From Vigna angularis (lineage: Eukaryota > Streptophyta > Magnoliopsida > Fabales > Fabaceae): a stretch of 64,000 nt of DNA. The notes below the pieces were generated by a model. It did not search any database, was not told the origin of the DNA, and was given only the letters and a program-made list of their open reading frames with translations. The position numbers were made by a program, and so were the translations under genes. Location: NCBI RefSeq assembly GCF_016808095.1, contig NC_068978.1, positions 23,552,806-23,616,805 of the forward strand, given 5' to 3'. Positions within the stretch are counted from its first letter, which is position 1; each line of letters starts with the position of its first letter. This document shows positions 46,067-56,353 of this stretch, one piece after another.

Positions 46067-47363
46067 TGTTGGATGAATTGGCAAGTGTACCGAATCACAC
46101 AAGTAATATAAAATGGTAAGACCAAGTATCGTATCCTAGAGGACTCTCGGCACTAAAACGTCGTGTGATAACTCGATTAATTAAGACTTAAAGAAAACAA
46201 GATCATTGGTTTCAAATGCAAAGACAGAAAATTAAATATGAATGCAGTTTGATCAATAGCCGAATAACACATTGAACGGATGTTGTTTAATATGAGATGA
46301 ATATGTTGTTGGGGTTAGATTTCACCAACTTCCCTCTCATGTATGTAAGAATTCTTCTTTATGCATTAATGCCAACCTCACTCACTAAATCACTTAAACC
46401 CGATCCCTTGGCGAAGAAGCTTGTCCTTAATTACCAGTTCATGCAATTCCTAACATTCCTAGTAATTAAATGTGAAGATCAAGAGCTTTAAGACGACTAA
46501 GACTCATACCCTCATCCCTGAGCAATATTACTCTTGGGAGTATTCAACAAGAACCTGAATTGTAAGGAACCTCCCGACACTCATGCAATTCATATATCAT
46601 GCTATGAATGAGTTAAACAAAGCATGTAATAAGCACAGATGAATTACTCTAACAATTAATGAAAAAGCATGTGTTATTAAGAATTAATTCAAATACATGA
46701 GTGTTCACAAGGTTACATCATTCCCCAACAACAAATAGAGTTTAGTTCACCATACACATGATGAAACTAGATGAATAATGGAAAAGCATGAGATAACAAA
46801 ACCCTAAAAGTAGAGGATAGAAGCTCCCACATCCAAATCCGCCTTCAAAGAGTGGAAGAGTATGTTGTTGTGCTGCTCCAGCCAGAGATACAAAACATAG
46901 GACGCTTGAGTCCTTTAAATAAAGCGAAGACAGAACAGAAACAAAGCCCAGGCCCGAGTTAGTGGCGCTCAAGCACTCCACTTAGGGTGCCCGGGCGGTG
47001 AGCGATACTCTTCTACGCCCAAGCCTTCCAAGTGACGCCCAAGCTTCGTGCTGTTGGCGCTCAAGCGCCCCAAAAGGGGCGCCCGGGCGGTGAACGACAC
47101 TCTTCTGCACTCAAGCCTCCTAAAAGGGCGCCCAAGCTTCGAGCATCCCTCCCTTCTGGTGCTTTTCCAAGCCTTTCTAAGCTCCATCTCCTTAGCACTT
47201 CATCCCTGCTTTCCATATTATCTCATTTTCTATCAAAACAAGGAGAATTAGTCATGAAATCATTTAATTCAACCTCAACTCTCTTATTCAACAAACTTAA
47301 CAGAAAAGGGTGCATTTCGTATCAAAATTATATCACAAATAACGGTATTTTTAACCGTTATCA
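46067..47363 (-). repeat. 5' LTR of gag-protease element copy 2
   Basis: 1297 bp bounded by TG and CA on the minus strand. It contains a GC-rich cluster of words such as GGCGCTCAAGCGCCCC and GGGCGCCCGGGCGGTGA (46960-47140). A TTTAAATAAAG stretch near 46915 may be its TATA region. Confidence 0.8.
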
Positions 47364-47869
47364 TGTATCTTTTTTTTTTGTGTCCGGAAGTTGTGTCACT
47401 CTCTTGATGTCTTTTGAATTGTTCCTTTTTCTACGTCTTGATTTTGCCGAGGAGTGCAAACGACTAAGTGTGGTCTATTTTGATGAATCACTTTTTTATA
47501 CTATTCAATTAGCTTTATGCACCGATTTGTATTAGTGAATTGTGTTTAATTATCAATTATTGTCTCATTTTCACTATTTAGGCTTAATTTGACTAATAAT
47601 TTTTATTTTAATTAATTTGATTGATTTGGGCCTAATTATTGCAAATATTATTATTGGGACGTAAAGAGAGCTGCCACATTATTTATTATTTTCCATATCA
47701 ACATTTCGTTTTAATTTCATTTTTAGGTTAGCTTTGGGCCATTTTTGGGCATCTTTTGTAGAAGTCCATTAGAAGGGCAAAAGTGTAATTTGGGGTCTAT
47801 AAACCCCAAAATCATATTTCCCTCTTCTCCTCTCTCCCTCACTTTCGTTTTTCCAACCCTTAAGAGCAT

Positions 47870-47921
<52 letters not shown>

Positions 47922-48793
47922 CTTAGGGGGTTTTAGGGTTTGCTTTCTTTTACTCTATATGTATTGAATCTTTTCCATTTTAATTGCAATTTCGTTTTTG
48001 TTTCTTGCTTCCAATTGCATTTCCAGTTTCGTTTCTTGCTTTCAATTTCATTTTCATTTTTGTTTCTTTGTTCTAATTTCATTTTTGCCTTTTCGTTCCT
48101 TCTTGCCATTACGTTTCTGAATTTACTTTGCTTTGTTGTTTCGTTGTCCAATTTATGAATATGTTTGCATTGCATTTTCGTATTCTGCATTTTGTTCCAA
48201 GTTTAATGTTATTTCCGGTATTGTTCTATTGTTTTGGTTTTGTTTTAATGGTAGCTTAAGAGTGGTTGGTTGGTTATTAGCGAAATTGCATCGTTTCCTT
48301 GAGATTTCTGAACCGTAATTGTTTTTTCAACTCTGACTTGGGTGATATTAAATTTGTTTGTGTACTTGCGATTGGGTATACGTTTTGTTTCCTAATTGGT
48401 GTTTAATCTTCAGTTAGTTGATTGGACTAAATGGTGCAGAATTGATTGAATGTTTGCATCACATTTGTTTAATTCGCTTTTATGAAAACATGGTTAATCT
48501 TCGCTTAGTTGGTTAGCTTGTATTGGATTATGGTTAGAGGAGTGAGTATTTGTTGCTAATCTATAATAGGAACAATGTAATTGAGCTATTGATCAATCGT
48601 TTTCAATTAGTAGTTCAATTCGTGTTTTAGTTGTTTCATTTCCATTCACAAAACTGCCCAAAAACACTCCTACCAAATGTTTGATCTAATGACTAAACCT
48701 AAATTTTGTTCTTGAGGGACGACCTATGAGTCACTTCCTAGTCTATACTACACTTTATTGCATATTAATTTGATTCGGGTACGACCTCGATCA
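47364..48793 (+). mobile_element. Athila-like 3' internal end and LTR
   Basis: 47364-47480 matches 27340-27512 (GTTGTGTCACTCTC and CGACTAAGTGTGGTC). The LTR itself is 47481-48793 (TGATGAATCAC ... CCTCGATCA). It is homologous along its length to the LTR at 27513-35408 but clearly diverged, so it may be the 3' LTR of that element, separated by the inserted gag-protease pair, or belong to another copy. A 50-base C-run sits inside at 47871-47920. Confidence 0.65.
47871..47920 (+). repeat. poly(C) tract of 50 bases
   Basis: An uninterrupted run of 50 C between GAGCATT and GCTTAGGGGG, in the LTR leader region. Exact length should not be trusted in an assembly. Confidence 0.8.
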
Positions 48794-49617
48794 ATCATGA
48801 TGCATGATATTCCATTTGCAAAATACCCAAAATGATTATGCAGCAAATAATTTAGCACAGAGCATGATTGCAGTAACAATGCATGACACCATTTTAAACA
48901 GCAACAAAATGAATATATCAGGGTAAAATGATTTTGCACCATCTTAGTCCAATGTTAAAAAATGAAGTCTATTAAATTATTTTCAAAACAGTTTTGAAAA
49001 GTATACAATATTTTGATGCTCAACATGTATAAAATAACAGTTAAACATGTTAAGCAGTTATATCAACAGATATAAAACATACAAACCAATGAAACGATTT
49101 TTAGTCGATTATGTTCACAGTCTAACCAATTAAAATCCTATTGAGCAAATGTTAATCGATTTCAGATCTTTTGTAATCAATTACATTTCGTGAATGTGTT
49201 TAGTAACACAGGTAAGATCATTACAGCTTTCAAAAACAGTATCAAACCTGCATAACACAACTTTTCTAAATTGTGTTGAGTGTTAGTCTATAAATAATCA
49301 ACAATTGTAATGCAATTGAGATATCAAATGAGTATGAATGAGCAATGATGTATATGACAGTTAAAATATCAGATTGCATTCATATACAACAGATTCAATC
49401 ATTCACACATATTTTATTTAATCATTCAATCCAAAAGCATTTAACAAGTAAACACAGGATATGAAATCAAACATAATATTTCATTAAACCGGTAAGGCTC
49501 AAAAAAAGGAAAAAGAGTAATATTGTTCAGAAGATAAGGCCTTATGGCAATTATTTACAATAATCCATCAAAAACAAAAATAAAATTCAAAACAAGACCT
49601 AATCTAGACTCTATTTC
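48794..49617 (-). other. 3' non-coding part of the split transposon-protein element
   Basis: AT-rich sequence downstream (minus sense) of the gene at 49618-54069. It has a few decayed AATCGATT-type words (TTAGTCGATT, TTAATCGATTTC and TGTAATCAATTAC, near 49098-49190). No reading frame of note. Confidence 0.5.
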
Positions 49618-51119
49618 CTAATCTGAGTATGATATTTCAATAAACTCGTCTTCCGTTTGGTCCTCAATATCATTTGTATCATCCTCTGAAGTTCCTTTGA
49701 ATGCATCAATCTCCAAAGCTTCATCCAGCTTTCTATGTATTCTGGTTAGTGACTTGTGGATCTTGGACAGCTTGGTAGATTTCCTCTTGAATTGGTCAAC
49801 AACAAATTTCTCAAATTCAGATTGCGGCATTAACTTGTACTCAGACTTGTCAACATTCAGTGGTTCAGCTTCTTCAACTATAACCACATGCTCATCTTTA
49901 AACACCCAACCATTTTCATTCTTTCTAAGTCCCATATGGTGCAAAGCCAACTTTTCAATCATATTTTTCTTGGAACAACTCATGGTTACCTCATTAGTAA
50001 GGTCAATATAATAATGCCTTAGAACCTTGCTAATGAAAACAACATACAGAAGATGATAAATCCTTTGCTTGTGAACCTTCACCATGTGATCACTAATGAC
50101 TGAAATCCAATTTGTTGGAATCTTTGCTCTTAATGCATGTACCAGGTATACATCCTTTGAAGTGAGTTGAGCGTGATTCCCACCCTTGGGTAGCAGAAAC
50201 TAAGCTATCACAAATGCACATAATCGTTCATCTCTTTTCATTCCACCACCTCTGAAAAGAGCGAAGTCCCTTGGCTCATCATGGATTCTGAGACAGTTCT
50301 TGTAGATAGCCATTTTGTTGATTCCAAGAATGCCTTGGTGTGACTTGAGTCCTTCTGGATGAAATCCCGCAATAGCATTCTACATTGCTTCATCAATCTT
50401 AATATCAATACCTTTACCAGAGAAAATATAAGACCATTTTCTTCGTTCAGATTCGCATAGAACACCTTTACCAGGTCAGGATAATAGTCACCCTCCCTTT
50501 CAATAGATTTTGCTAGACCTTGATAAACTAGGCATTCTTGGAAGAAAAAACCCTCTTTGTAAAAGTAAAAGAGACCCAAAAACTTAGGCTTAATTACCTC
50601 CTTGAACCTCCAAAAGCAGGTGAAATTTGTTTGTGCATCTTCATCACTGATGAGTCGATATTTTATTCACTTTACTTAGTTTATTGTGCTAGAATTAATT
50701 AGGGAATTGTGCTTAATTGTCCGGAATTTTCCCATTTTTACTTATTGTACTTAATTTGACCAGAAATTCTAATTTCATTCAATTTGAATTATTTGAGTTG
50801 ATTATTTGCATTAGTAATTGCAAGGAAAATTTTGGATATATAAAATGAGACATGTAGAAGAATATTTATTTACACATTATATTATTTAATTTTAAGAAGC
50901 AAAATTGGTTTTGCAACCAATACACAACATACGGCAATGAGGAGTGAACTTTGTTTCACAGATGGCATTAAAGGAGGGGACCACGTGCAGGCTCACGGTT
51001 TTCCCAGCATATTTTCATTCTCTTATTCTATAATCAAAGCATGATAGATCACAAGGGAGGATAAGAAGCAACACTAAGTGTGTAGGCCCTCATCTAATTT
51101 TTGTTGAAGAAAGAAGTTA

Positions 51120-52166
51120 GGTTTAATAGGTTCGGAGGTCCCTATATTTGCGGGTTCGTTTCAATTGGGTCCTCTAATTTTAGAAGTGATCAATTAGGTC
51201 CCTTATTGTGAAAAATTGAATCAATTAAGGCCTCGCCGTTAGTTTCATACTAACACCGTTAAAGGGGGTGACACGTGTCAGTTCATGATTTTTTTGAATT
51301 TTTGAATTATATTTTTATTATTTTTATTTTTATTTTTTATTTTATTTTTTATTTTTTTAAAAGTAAAATTTTTAAATGCCACGTGTCAAACGGATAGTGT
51401 GCCACGTGGCAATGGCAGTGTGACATGGCACTGACAGTGCCACGTGTCATTGTCAGGCCACGTGTCATTGCATTAGTCTCAATTTGGTCCCTGTATTTTT
51501 ATTATGTTGCAATTTGATCCCTATATTTTTATTTTGTCTCAATTTAGTCTTAATTTTCAAAATTAAACAATTTTTTCCCTCCTCAAATTCAAACAAAATT
51601 TAAATTGTATATAAATCTTGTTAAAAATATTTATTAAAAATATCAATTTTCATAAAAATATTTGTTAAGATTTATATACAATTTAAATTTTGTTTGAATT
51701 TGAGGAGGGAAAAAATTGTTTAATTTTGAAAATTAAGACTAAATTGAGACAAAATAAAAATATAGGGATCAAATTGCAACATAATAAAAATACAGGGACC
51801 AAATTGAGACTAATGCAATGACACGTGGCCTGACAATGACACGTGGCACTGTCAGTGCCATGTCACACTGCCATTGCCACGTGGCACACTATCCGTTTGA
51901 CACGTGGCATTTAAAAATTTTACTTTTAAAAAAATAAAAAATAAAATAAAAAATAAAAATAAAAATAATAAAAATATAATTCAAAAATTCAAAAAAATCA
52001 TGAACTGACACGTGTCACCCCCTTTAACGGTGTTAGTATGAAACTAACGGCGAGGCCTTAATTGATTCAATTTTTCACAATAAGGGACCTAATTGATCAC
52101 TTCTAAAATTAGAGGACCCAATTGAAACGAACCCGCAAATATAGGGACCTCCGAACCTATTAAACC
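51120..52166. mobile_element. 1047-bp palindromic MULE-type foldback element
   Basis: Two arms of about 520 bp are inverse copies almost base for base, starting GGTTTAATAGGTTCGGAGGT and ending in the exact inverse. The centre is near 51640. The flanks are a perfect 9-bp duplication AAGAAGTTA (51111-51119 and 52167-52175), the Mutator hallmark. The first bases GGTTTAAT are shared with the TIR of the MULE at 27785. Each arm carries five CACGTG cores (for example GCCACGTGGCAATGG and GCCACGTGTCATTG). It has no coding capacity; a transcript would fold into a long hairpin. Confidence 0.92.
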
Positions 52167-53099
52167 AAGAAGTTACACACGGCTTCTTATCTCTTTGCTG
52201 AAATAAACAAAGACCAATTATTGAGAGCAAGCACATTCACGGGCTGGCCGGAAGACTTCTTCATCTTGTTCCACACACACGGTTCAATCCGGCATCCTTC
52301 AATTGGCAGCAGCCCATCCACGTTCCAACAGAAACCGTCATCACACGTCCTCCTTGGACTTCACGGCTAGAATGGCAACATCACACTTTGCTGGTCACGG
52401 CTTGGATGGAAGAGCACCACGCTGATTAATGATGGAACAGTCCAGCTATCTCCTACGTCCACCAGCCAGTTGATCCTGTTGCGACAACAGCTGCCACCGT
52501 CCAACACGCCAGCCAGACACGCGTGCAGCTCCGACCAGTCACGCTCCAGCAGCAGCTTGGTCCAGTAGAAGCACATAGCCCACAAAAGGAAGAGAACAGC
52601 AGCTGCCACGGCCTGCACCAGCAAAGTGAAGCCACGGATCTTCACGTTCCAGCAAAGAAAGACACCCAGCACACACGTGAAAGGAGAAGGGAGCCCACGG
52701 CAAGAAAAAAAAAACAAAGCAGAAGAAGACAAAGAATGAAATGGTGAAGGGAGCCCATTGGAAGGATATTCACGTAAAAGGGAGATGGTATTCACGGGCA
52801 GAGGGTCTTGTGGCTATAAGAAGTGTGTAGTGTGGGAGTTTTAAAAAAAAGCTTCAGTGAGTAGAAAGTCTCTGAGTAGTATAGTTTTTTTAATTTCCAG
52901 AAGCAGTAGGAATAGAATAGAGTGTCGTAGAGAGAGTATGAGTAAAGGCCGTGGACAGAGGGCTGGAACGTGAAGGAGGAAACACAGTGCAAAGTATGGA
53001 AGGTTACTATTGAAGCAATTAGGTGTGAACGTTCTAATTTTATTTTCTTGTTGGTTGTACTGAATTCTTGCACAATTTAAATGAAGTTGGTTTCAATTT

Positions 53100-53780
53100 C
53101 TGTTTCTAAATTTCCATATCATTTTATCGCTTATATTTTACTGCTGTAAATTAAATTCTGTTGCAATTTAATTTCTGTTGTTGTTTGTCTGCAGTTTAAT
53201 GTTTACTGTTTGTTTTTACTGTGTTGTTGATTATTTCGCTTTAAATCATTTGTTGTAAATTTATTTTCTTTATTTTACTGCAGTAATTTTGATTATGTTT
53301 TTACTGTTTTTGAAATTTACTGTTTTCTGTTTTTATTGTTTTCTGTATTTTTGTTTTCTGTATTTTATTGTTACTGTTTTTCTGATTTTGTAAATCTGTA
53401 ATTTCTGTTTTTACTGTTATTATATACTGCATGTAATTTCATTTTCTTTGTATTTAATGTTTTACTGTTTTTACTGTTTTTCGTATTTACTGTTTTCTGT
53501 ATTTTATATTTTTCTGTATTTTCGTTTTTACTGTTCCAGATTTATTTTCACTGTTTTATATTATTGTATTTTCATTTTTACTGTAGCAATTTCGTTTTTA
53601 CTATTTTAAATTTGTTTTACTGTTTTAATTTCATTTTTTACCGTTTTAGTTTTAAATTTTATGTATTGTTTTTACTAATGCTTTTATTTTTGTGTTTAAT
53701 GTTTAACGTTTTCTATACGTTTAATATTCCGCATTGATTTTATTTTGATGTCTTTTACCATTGGATTTTTACTATACTGC
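53100..53780 (+). repeat. degenerate TTTTACTGTTTT-rich tract in the solo LTR
   Basis: Dozens of imperfect units such as TTTACTGTTTTTACTG, TTTTCTGTATTTT and CTGTTTTTGAAATTTACTG over nearly 700 bp: T-rich on the plus strand and strongly strand-asymmetric. Confidence 0.7.
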
Positions 53781-54069
53781 ATTTTACTTTGCCGTTTTTA
53801 ATTCAGTCGTGTTCAATTTAAATTTTCCACACCAAAATCAAAACATCCACAAACCCCCCCCCACTTCGTGTTAAATCTAAGACTGAACCTATATATTGGT
53901 CCTTGAGAGACGACCTAGGAGTCACTTCCTAGTATTATATTGCATTATTTTCGTGTATAAAATTTGTATGACCGCGACAGTCGTATCAATCACTTAACCA
54001 ACAGGAAGGACTGACATGTCTGATCATAGGAGCAGCTCTTTTCCCACGACAAGATGAAGATGAGGCCAT

Positions 54070-54487
54070 TTGGGAGATAGGGTTTATGATAATTTCTTCC
54101 TCAGATAGGGTTTAGAGTTTAGATTCAAACACTGTGCGACTATGAACAATTTAATCGATTGAACTCTTTAACCTATTTGGTTAAGTTTTAGAATTAGCCC
54201 ATTTGAAAAGTTTGAATATTTGAAAAATCCCAACTTCCAAACTTAATCGATTGCCCAAAGTGTTTAACCGATTAGTTCATATCAATACACAAAAACAACA
54301 ATCACAACAAGCAGTGACAAATATTAATCGATTACATAAGTACTTTAACTGATGAAAAAGTGACCAATCTCAGTTTTTGAAAAATAGTGAAATACAAAGA
54401 AAAGTCTAATCTATTACATTTTTATATAATTAGTTAAAATTTGCATAACATGTTTTCACACCAAATCAGCACAAAATGTAAAACCAT
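54070..54487. other. element sequence upstream of the split gene, with AATCGATT words
   Basis: Contains AATCGATT at 54149, 54241 and 54327 and decayed forms (TTAACCGATTAG, CTAATCTATTAC). It probably belongs to the same element as the split gene. No frame is recognised. Confidence 0.5.
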
Positions 54488-54527
54488 TGTTAAAATAGAA
54501 TGACTCAATTTCTCACACCAAGACGCG

Positions 54528-54576
<49 letters not shown>

Positions 54577-55942
54577 GAGGGGTTGAATTGGGTGAAGTGT
54601 AAAAAACACAATCTTTTAAAATCTTTTCACAAAAACTGATGCTTTTACTTTTCTTGAATTGCAAGATAATCAAATAACAATGCAGCGGAAACTTAATCGA
54701 ATATGTAAACAATGCAATCGACTGAATAAAAGAGTAACGTTCAAAAAATTCAAACACTATGTTTTTATACTGGTTTGGCCAAGCCTACATCGAGTGTCCT
54801 TCCAACCACAGGAAACAAATGCACTATAATGATCAAGGTTTCTACAGAAGACCTCAGATAAAAAATGTAAAACACCTCTCTAACCCTCTAATCAAAATAT
54901 AGGCATTACACAAACTACACCAGCAGCAAGAATCCCCTCTTCTGCCGTCTAAACCCTTTGAGACACTCTCAAAGTCAAGAACGTCACACGCTCTTCTTCC
55001 TGTAATCACAACAGGGAACCTCAAACCAACCTTCAAAAGATTGCAGAATCTGATCGCTCAATAAGACCCAAATGTGCAAGTTGATCAGTCTTTGAAAAAC
55101 ACAACAGTCTTGCTCTTCAAGAAATCACAAGTAGTTGATCACCACGGTCACTCTTGTTTCTTGGAGCTTTTTCTCTCTTCCTGTAAGATCACAACTTTCT
55201 GTAAAAGATATCATACTATTTGATTTTCCAAAAGTTCTTACAGAAATGAAATTGGCGTCAATTTATAGAATAACACATCCCATACGCAATTTAATCGACT
55301 AAGCTACTAAAGTAATCGATTATAACAATTATGTTATAACAGTTAGCGGCAAACACGACAATTAATTGAATGTGCAATTAATGCAATCGACTATCATTTA
55401 ATGTTTGGTCAACACAATTAAAAATATGACCATTAGACAGTTATGTCAAGCATTAACAGAATTTCAAAACAATAACAAACTTAATCAAATACAGCACACA
55501 TCCAATCGACTAAGTAACAATGTTAAGCATAGTTTTGAAAAACTTTCTCTTTGAAAAAATCTCACAGCACACTTGAAAATAGTTTGTGCAAAGACACGAG
55601 TTTTAATCGATTCATCCCATAATGAAATCAACTTAAAACTGTTATTTTGCCACACATTTAAAGTTCAACATAAGTGCTTGTGGTTTTCCTTTTCAACATC
55701 ATATGTCATGCATTCACATATAAAAACAGATATGTAACACAGTGATATGCAATGAACAACACAATCATGCTCTCATATATGCTTAAATAGATTTAACACA
55801 TTGATCAAAAACATATAACATGTAAATATAGAACATGTAACACAGCATACACATGTATTATTAATTATGTGTTGTCATCATCAAAAACACAGATATCACT
55901 AAGATTGTGGGTTAAGTTGAACCTTTGCTCCCCCTATCAACC
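54488..55942 (-). repeat. 3' LTR of the reduced copia element
   Basis: Similar in layout to 56354-57687 (CTGGTTTGGCCAAGCCTACA near 54770 against TTCGACCAAGCCTACATCTA near 56536). It contains AATCGATT-like words at 55280-55620 and a 46-base G-run at 54529-54574. Confidence 0.7.
54529..54574 (+). repeat. poly(G) tract of 46 bases
   Basis: Uninterrupted G run between ACGCGC and TTGAGG. It occupies the same place in the LTR as eight Gs near 4644 and five Gs near 56386 in related LTRs. Confidence 0.85.
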
Positions 55943-56271
55943 CACATTTCCTTTGCTGAAGTGTAGTTTGATACTCTGAAGAATTCATCCATAGTTAGTG
56001 CCGAGGAAATGACGTTCTTTGCCTTCACATCATAATGAGCCCTTCTACTCTCGTTCAGATTCCATTTAGTGATGTTCTTTTTCACAATTTTGCCATCAAA
56101 TACTTTAACAGGCTCATATGGACCATTAAGCATTGCATCCCATACACCTTTATCAACTGATTCCAAGAAGATTTTCATTCAGATTTTCCAAAAGGGATCA
56201 TTTTCTTCTGCAAACAGAGGTGGTCTATTTGTGGAAGCACCTTCTCCAAATGTTTGAGAAATAGAGGCCAT
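55912..56271 (-). pseudogene. copia gag N-terminal fragment fused to an LTR
   Basis: ATG at 56271 (MASISQTFGEGASTNRPPLF), like the gag at 4564 (MAGSHQTFANGASINRPPLF). A stop follows FWKI, then MKIFLESVDKGVWDAMLNGP and VISSALTMDEFFRVSNYTSA. After KEMW the frame runs into LTR sequence (VDRGSKGST) and stops. It is a deletion product with no expected function. Confidence 0.8.
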
Positions 56272-56353
56272 CAGGATCGATTTAATCGATTATACTAAAA
56301 ACCTAATCGATTAGAATTCGAGAAACTTTGAAAAAACCAACTCTGGTGCTAAT

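Larger units (their letters stand above)
43091..47363 (-). mobile_element. gag-protease-only gypsy element, copy 2
   Basis: On the minus strand: LTR 46067-47363 (TGATAACGGTTAAAAATACC ... CCAACA), primer site TTGGCGCCGTTGCCGGGGA (about 46060-46042), gag, protease, C-terminal tail, and the AAGCGCTTGCTGGGAGGCAA motif near 43443-43424. As in copy 1, polymerase and integrase are wholly absent, and there is no 3' LTR before the junction. The two copies are diverged from each other, so they are related families and not duplicates. Confidence 0.8.
50648..53988 (+). mobile_element. Athila-like solo LTR with target duplication
   Basis: Starts TGATGAGTCGATATTTTATT and ends GACAGTCGTATCA, with ATCAC directly repeated on both sides (50643-50647 and 53989-53993). 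The end block (TTGAGAGACGACCTAGGAGT, then CACTTCCTAG) matches the LTRs ending at 35408 and 48793. Without the nested palindromic element it is about 2.3 kb. The stretch 53100-53780 is unusually rich in TTTTACTGTTTT-type repeats. Confidence 0.88.
49618..54069 (-). pseudogene. 'plant transposon protein'-like gene split by a solo LTR
   Basis: On the minus strand an ATG at 54069 opens MASSSSCRGKRAAPMIRHVS and reads to CWLSD at 53989, where the solo LTR 50648-53988 interrupts. Beyond it, at 50647, the sequence resumes in the same frame with EDAQTNFTCFWRFKEVIKPK and GLFYFYKEGFFFQECLVYQG. YPDLVKVFYANLNEENGLIF follows. A one-base loss and a TGG-to-TAG change near 50410-50380 then break it. The final part (49618-50085) is open: VKVHKQRIYHLLYVVFISKV, KLALHHMGLRKNENGWVFKD, and an acidic end (DDTNDIEDQTEDEFIEISYS). 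It resembles the legume 'putative plant transposon protein' family (KVFYANL motif), which I recall but cannot verify. Function unknown. Confidence 0.6.

Noticed and set aside
47745..47936. Frame with a poly-proline tail
   Set aside because: The prolines are the 50-C homopolymer; it lies in LTR sequence.
52367..52795. 142-codon minus frame in the solo LTR at 50648-53988
   Set aside because: GC-richer LTR leader with no motif; a frame on the opposite strand overlaps it equally well.
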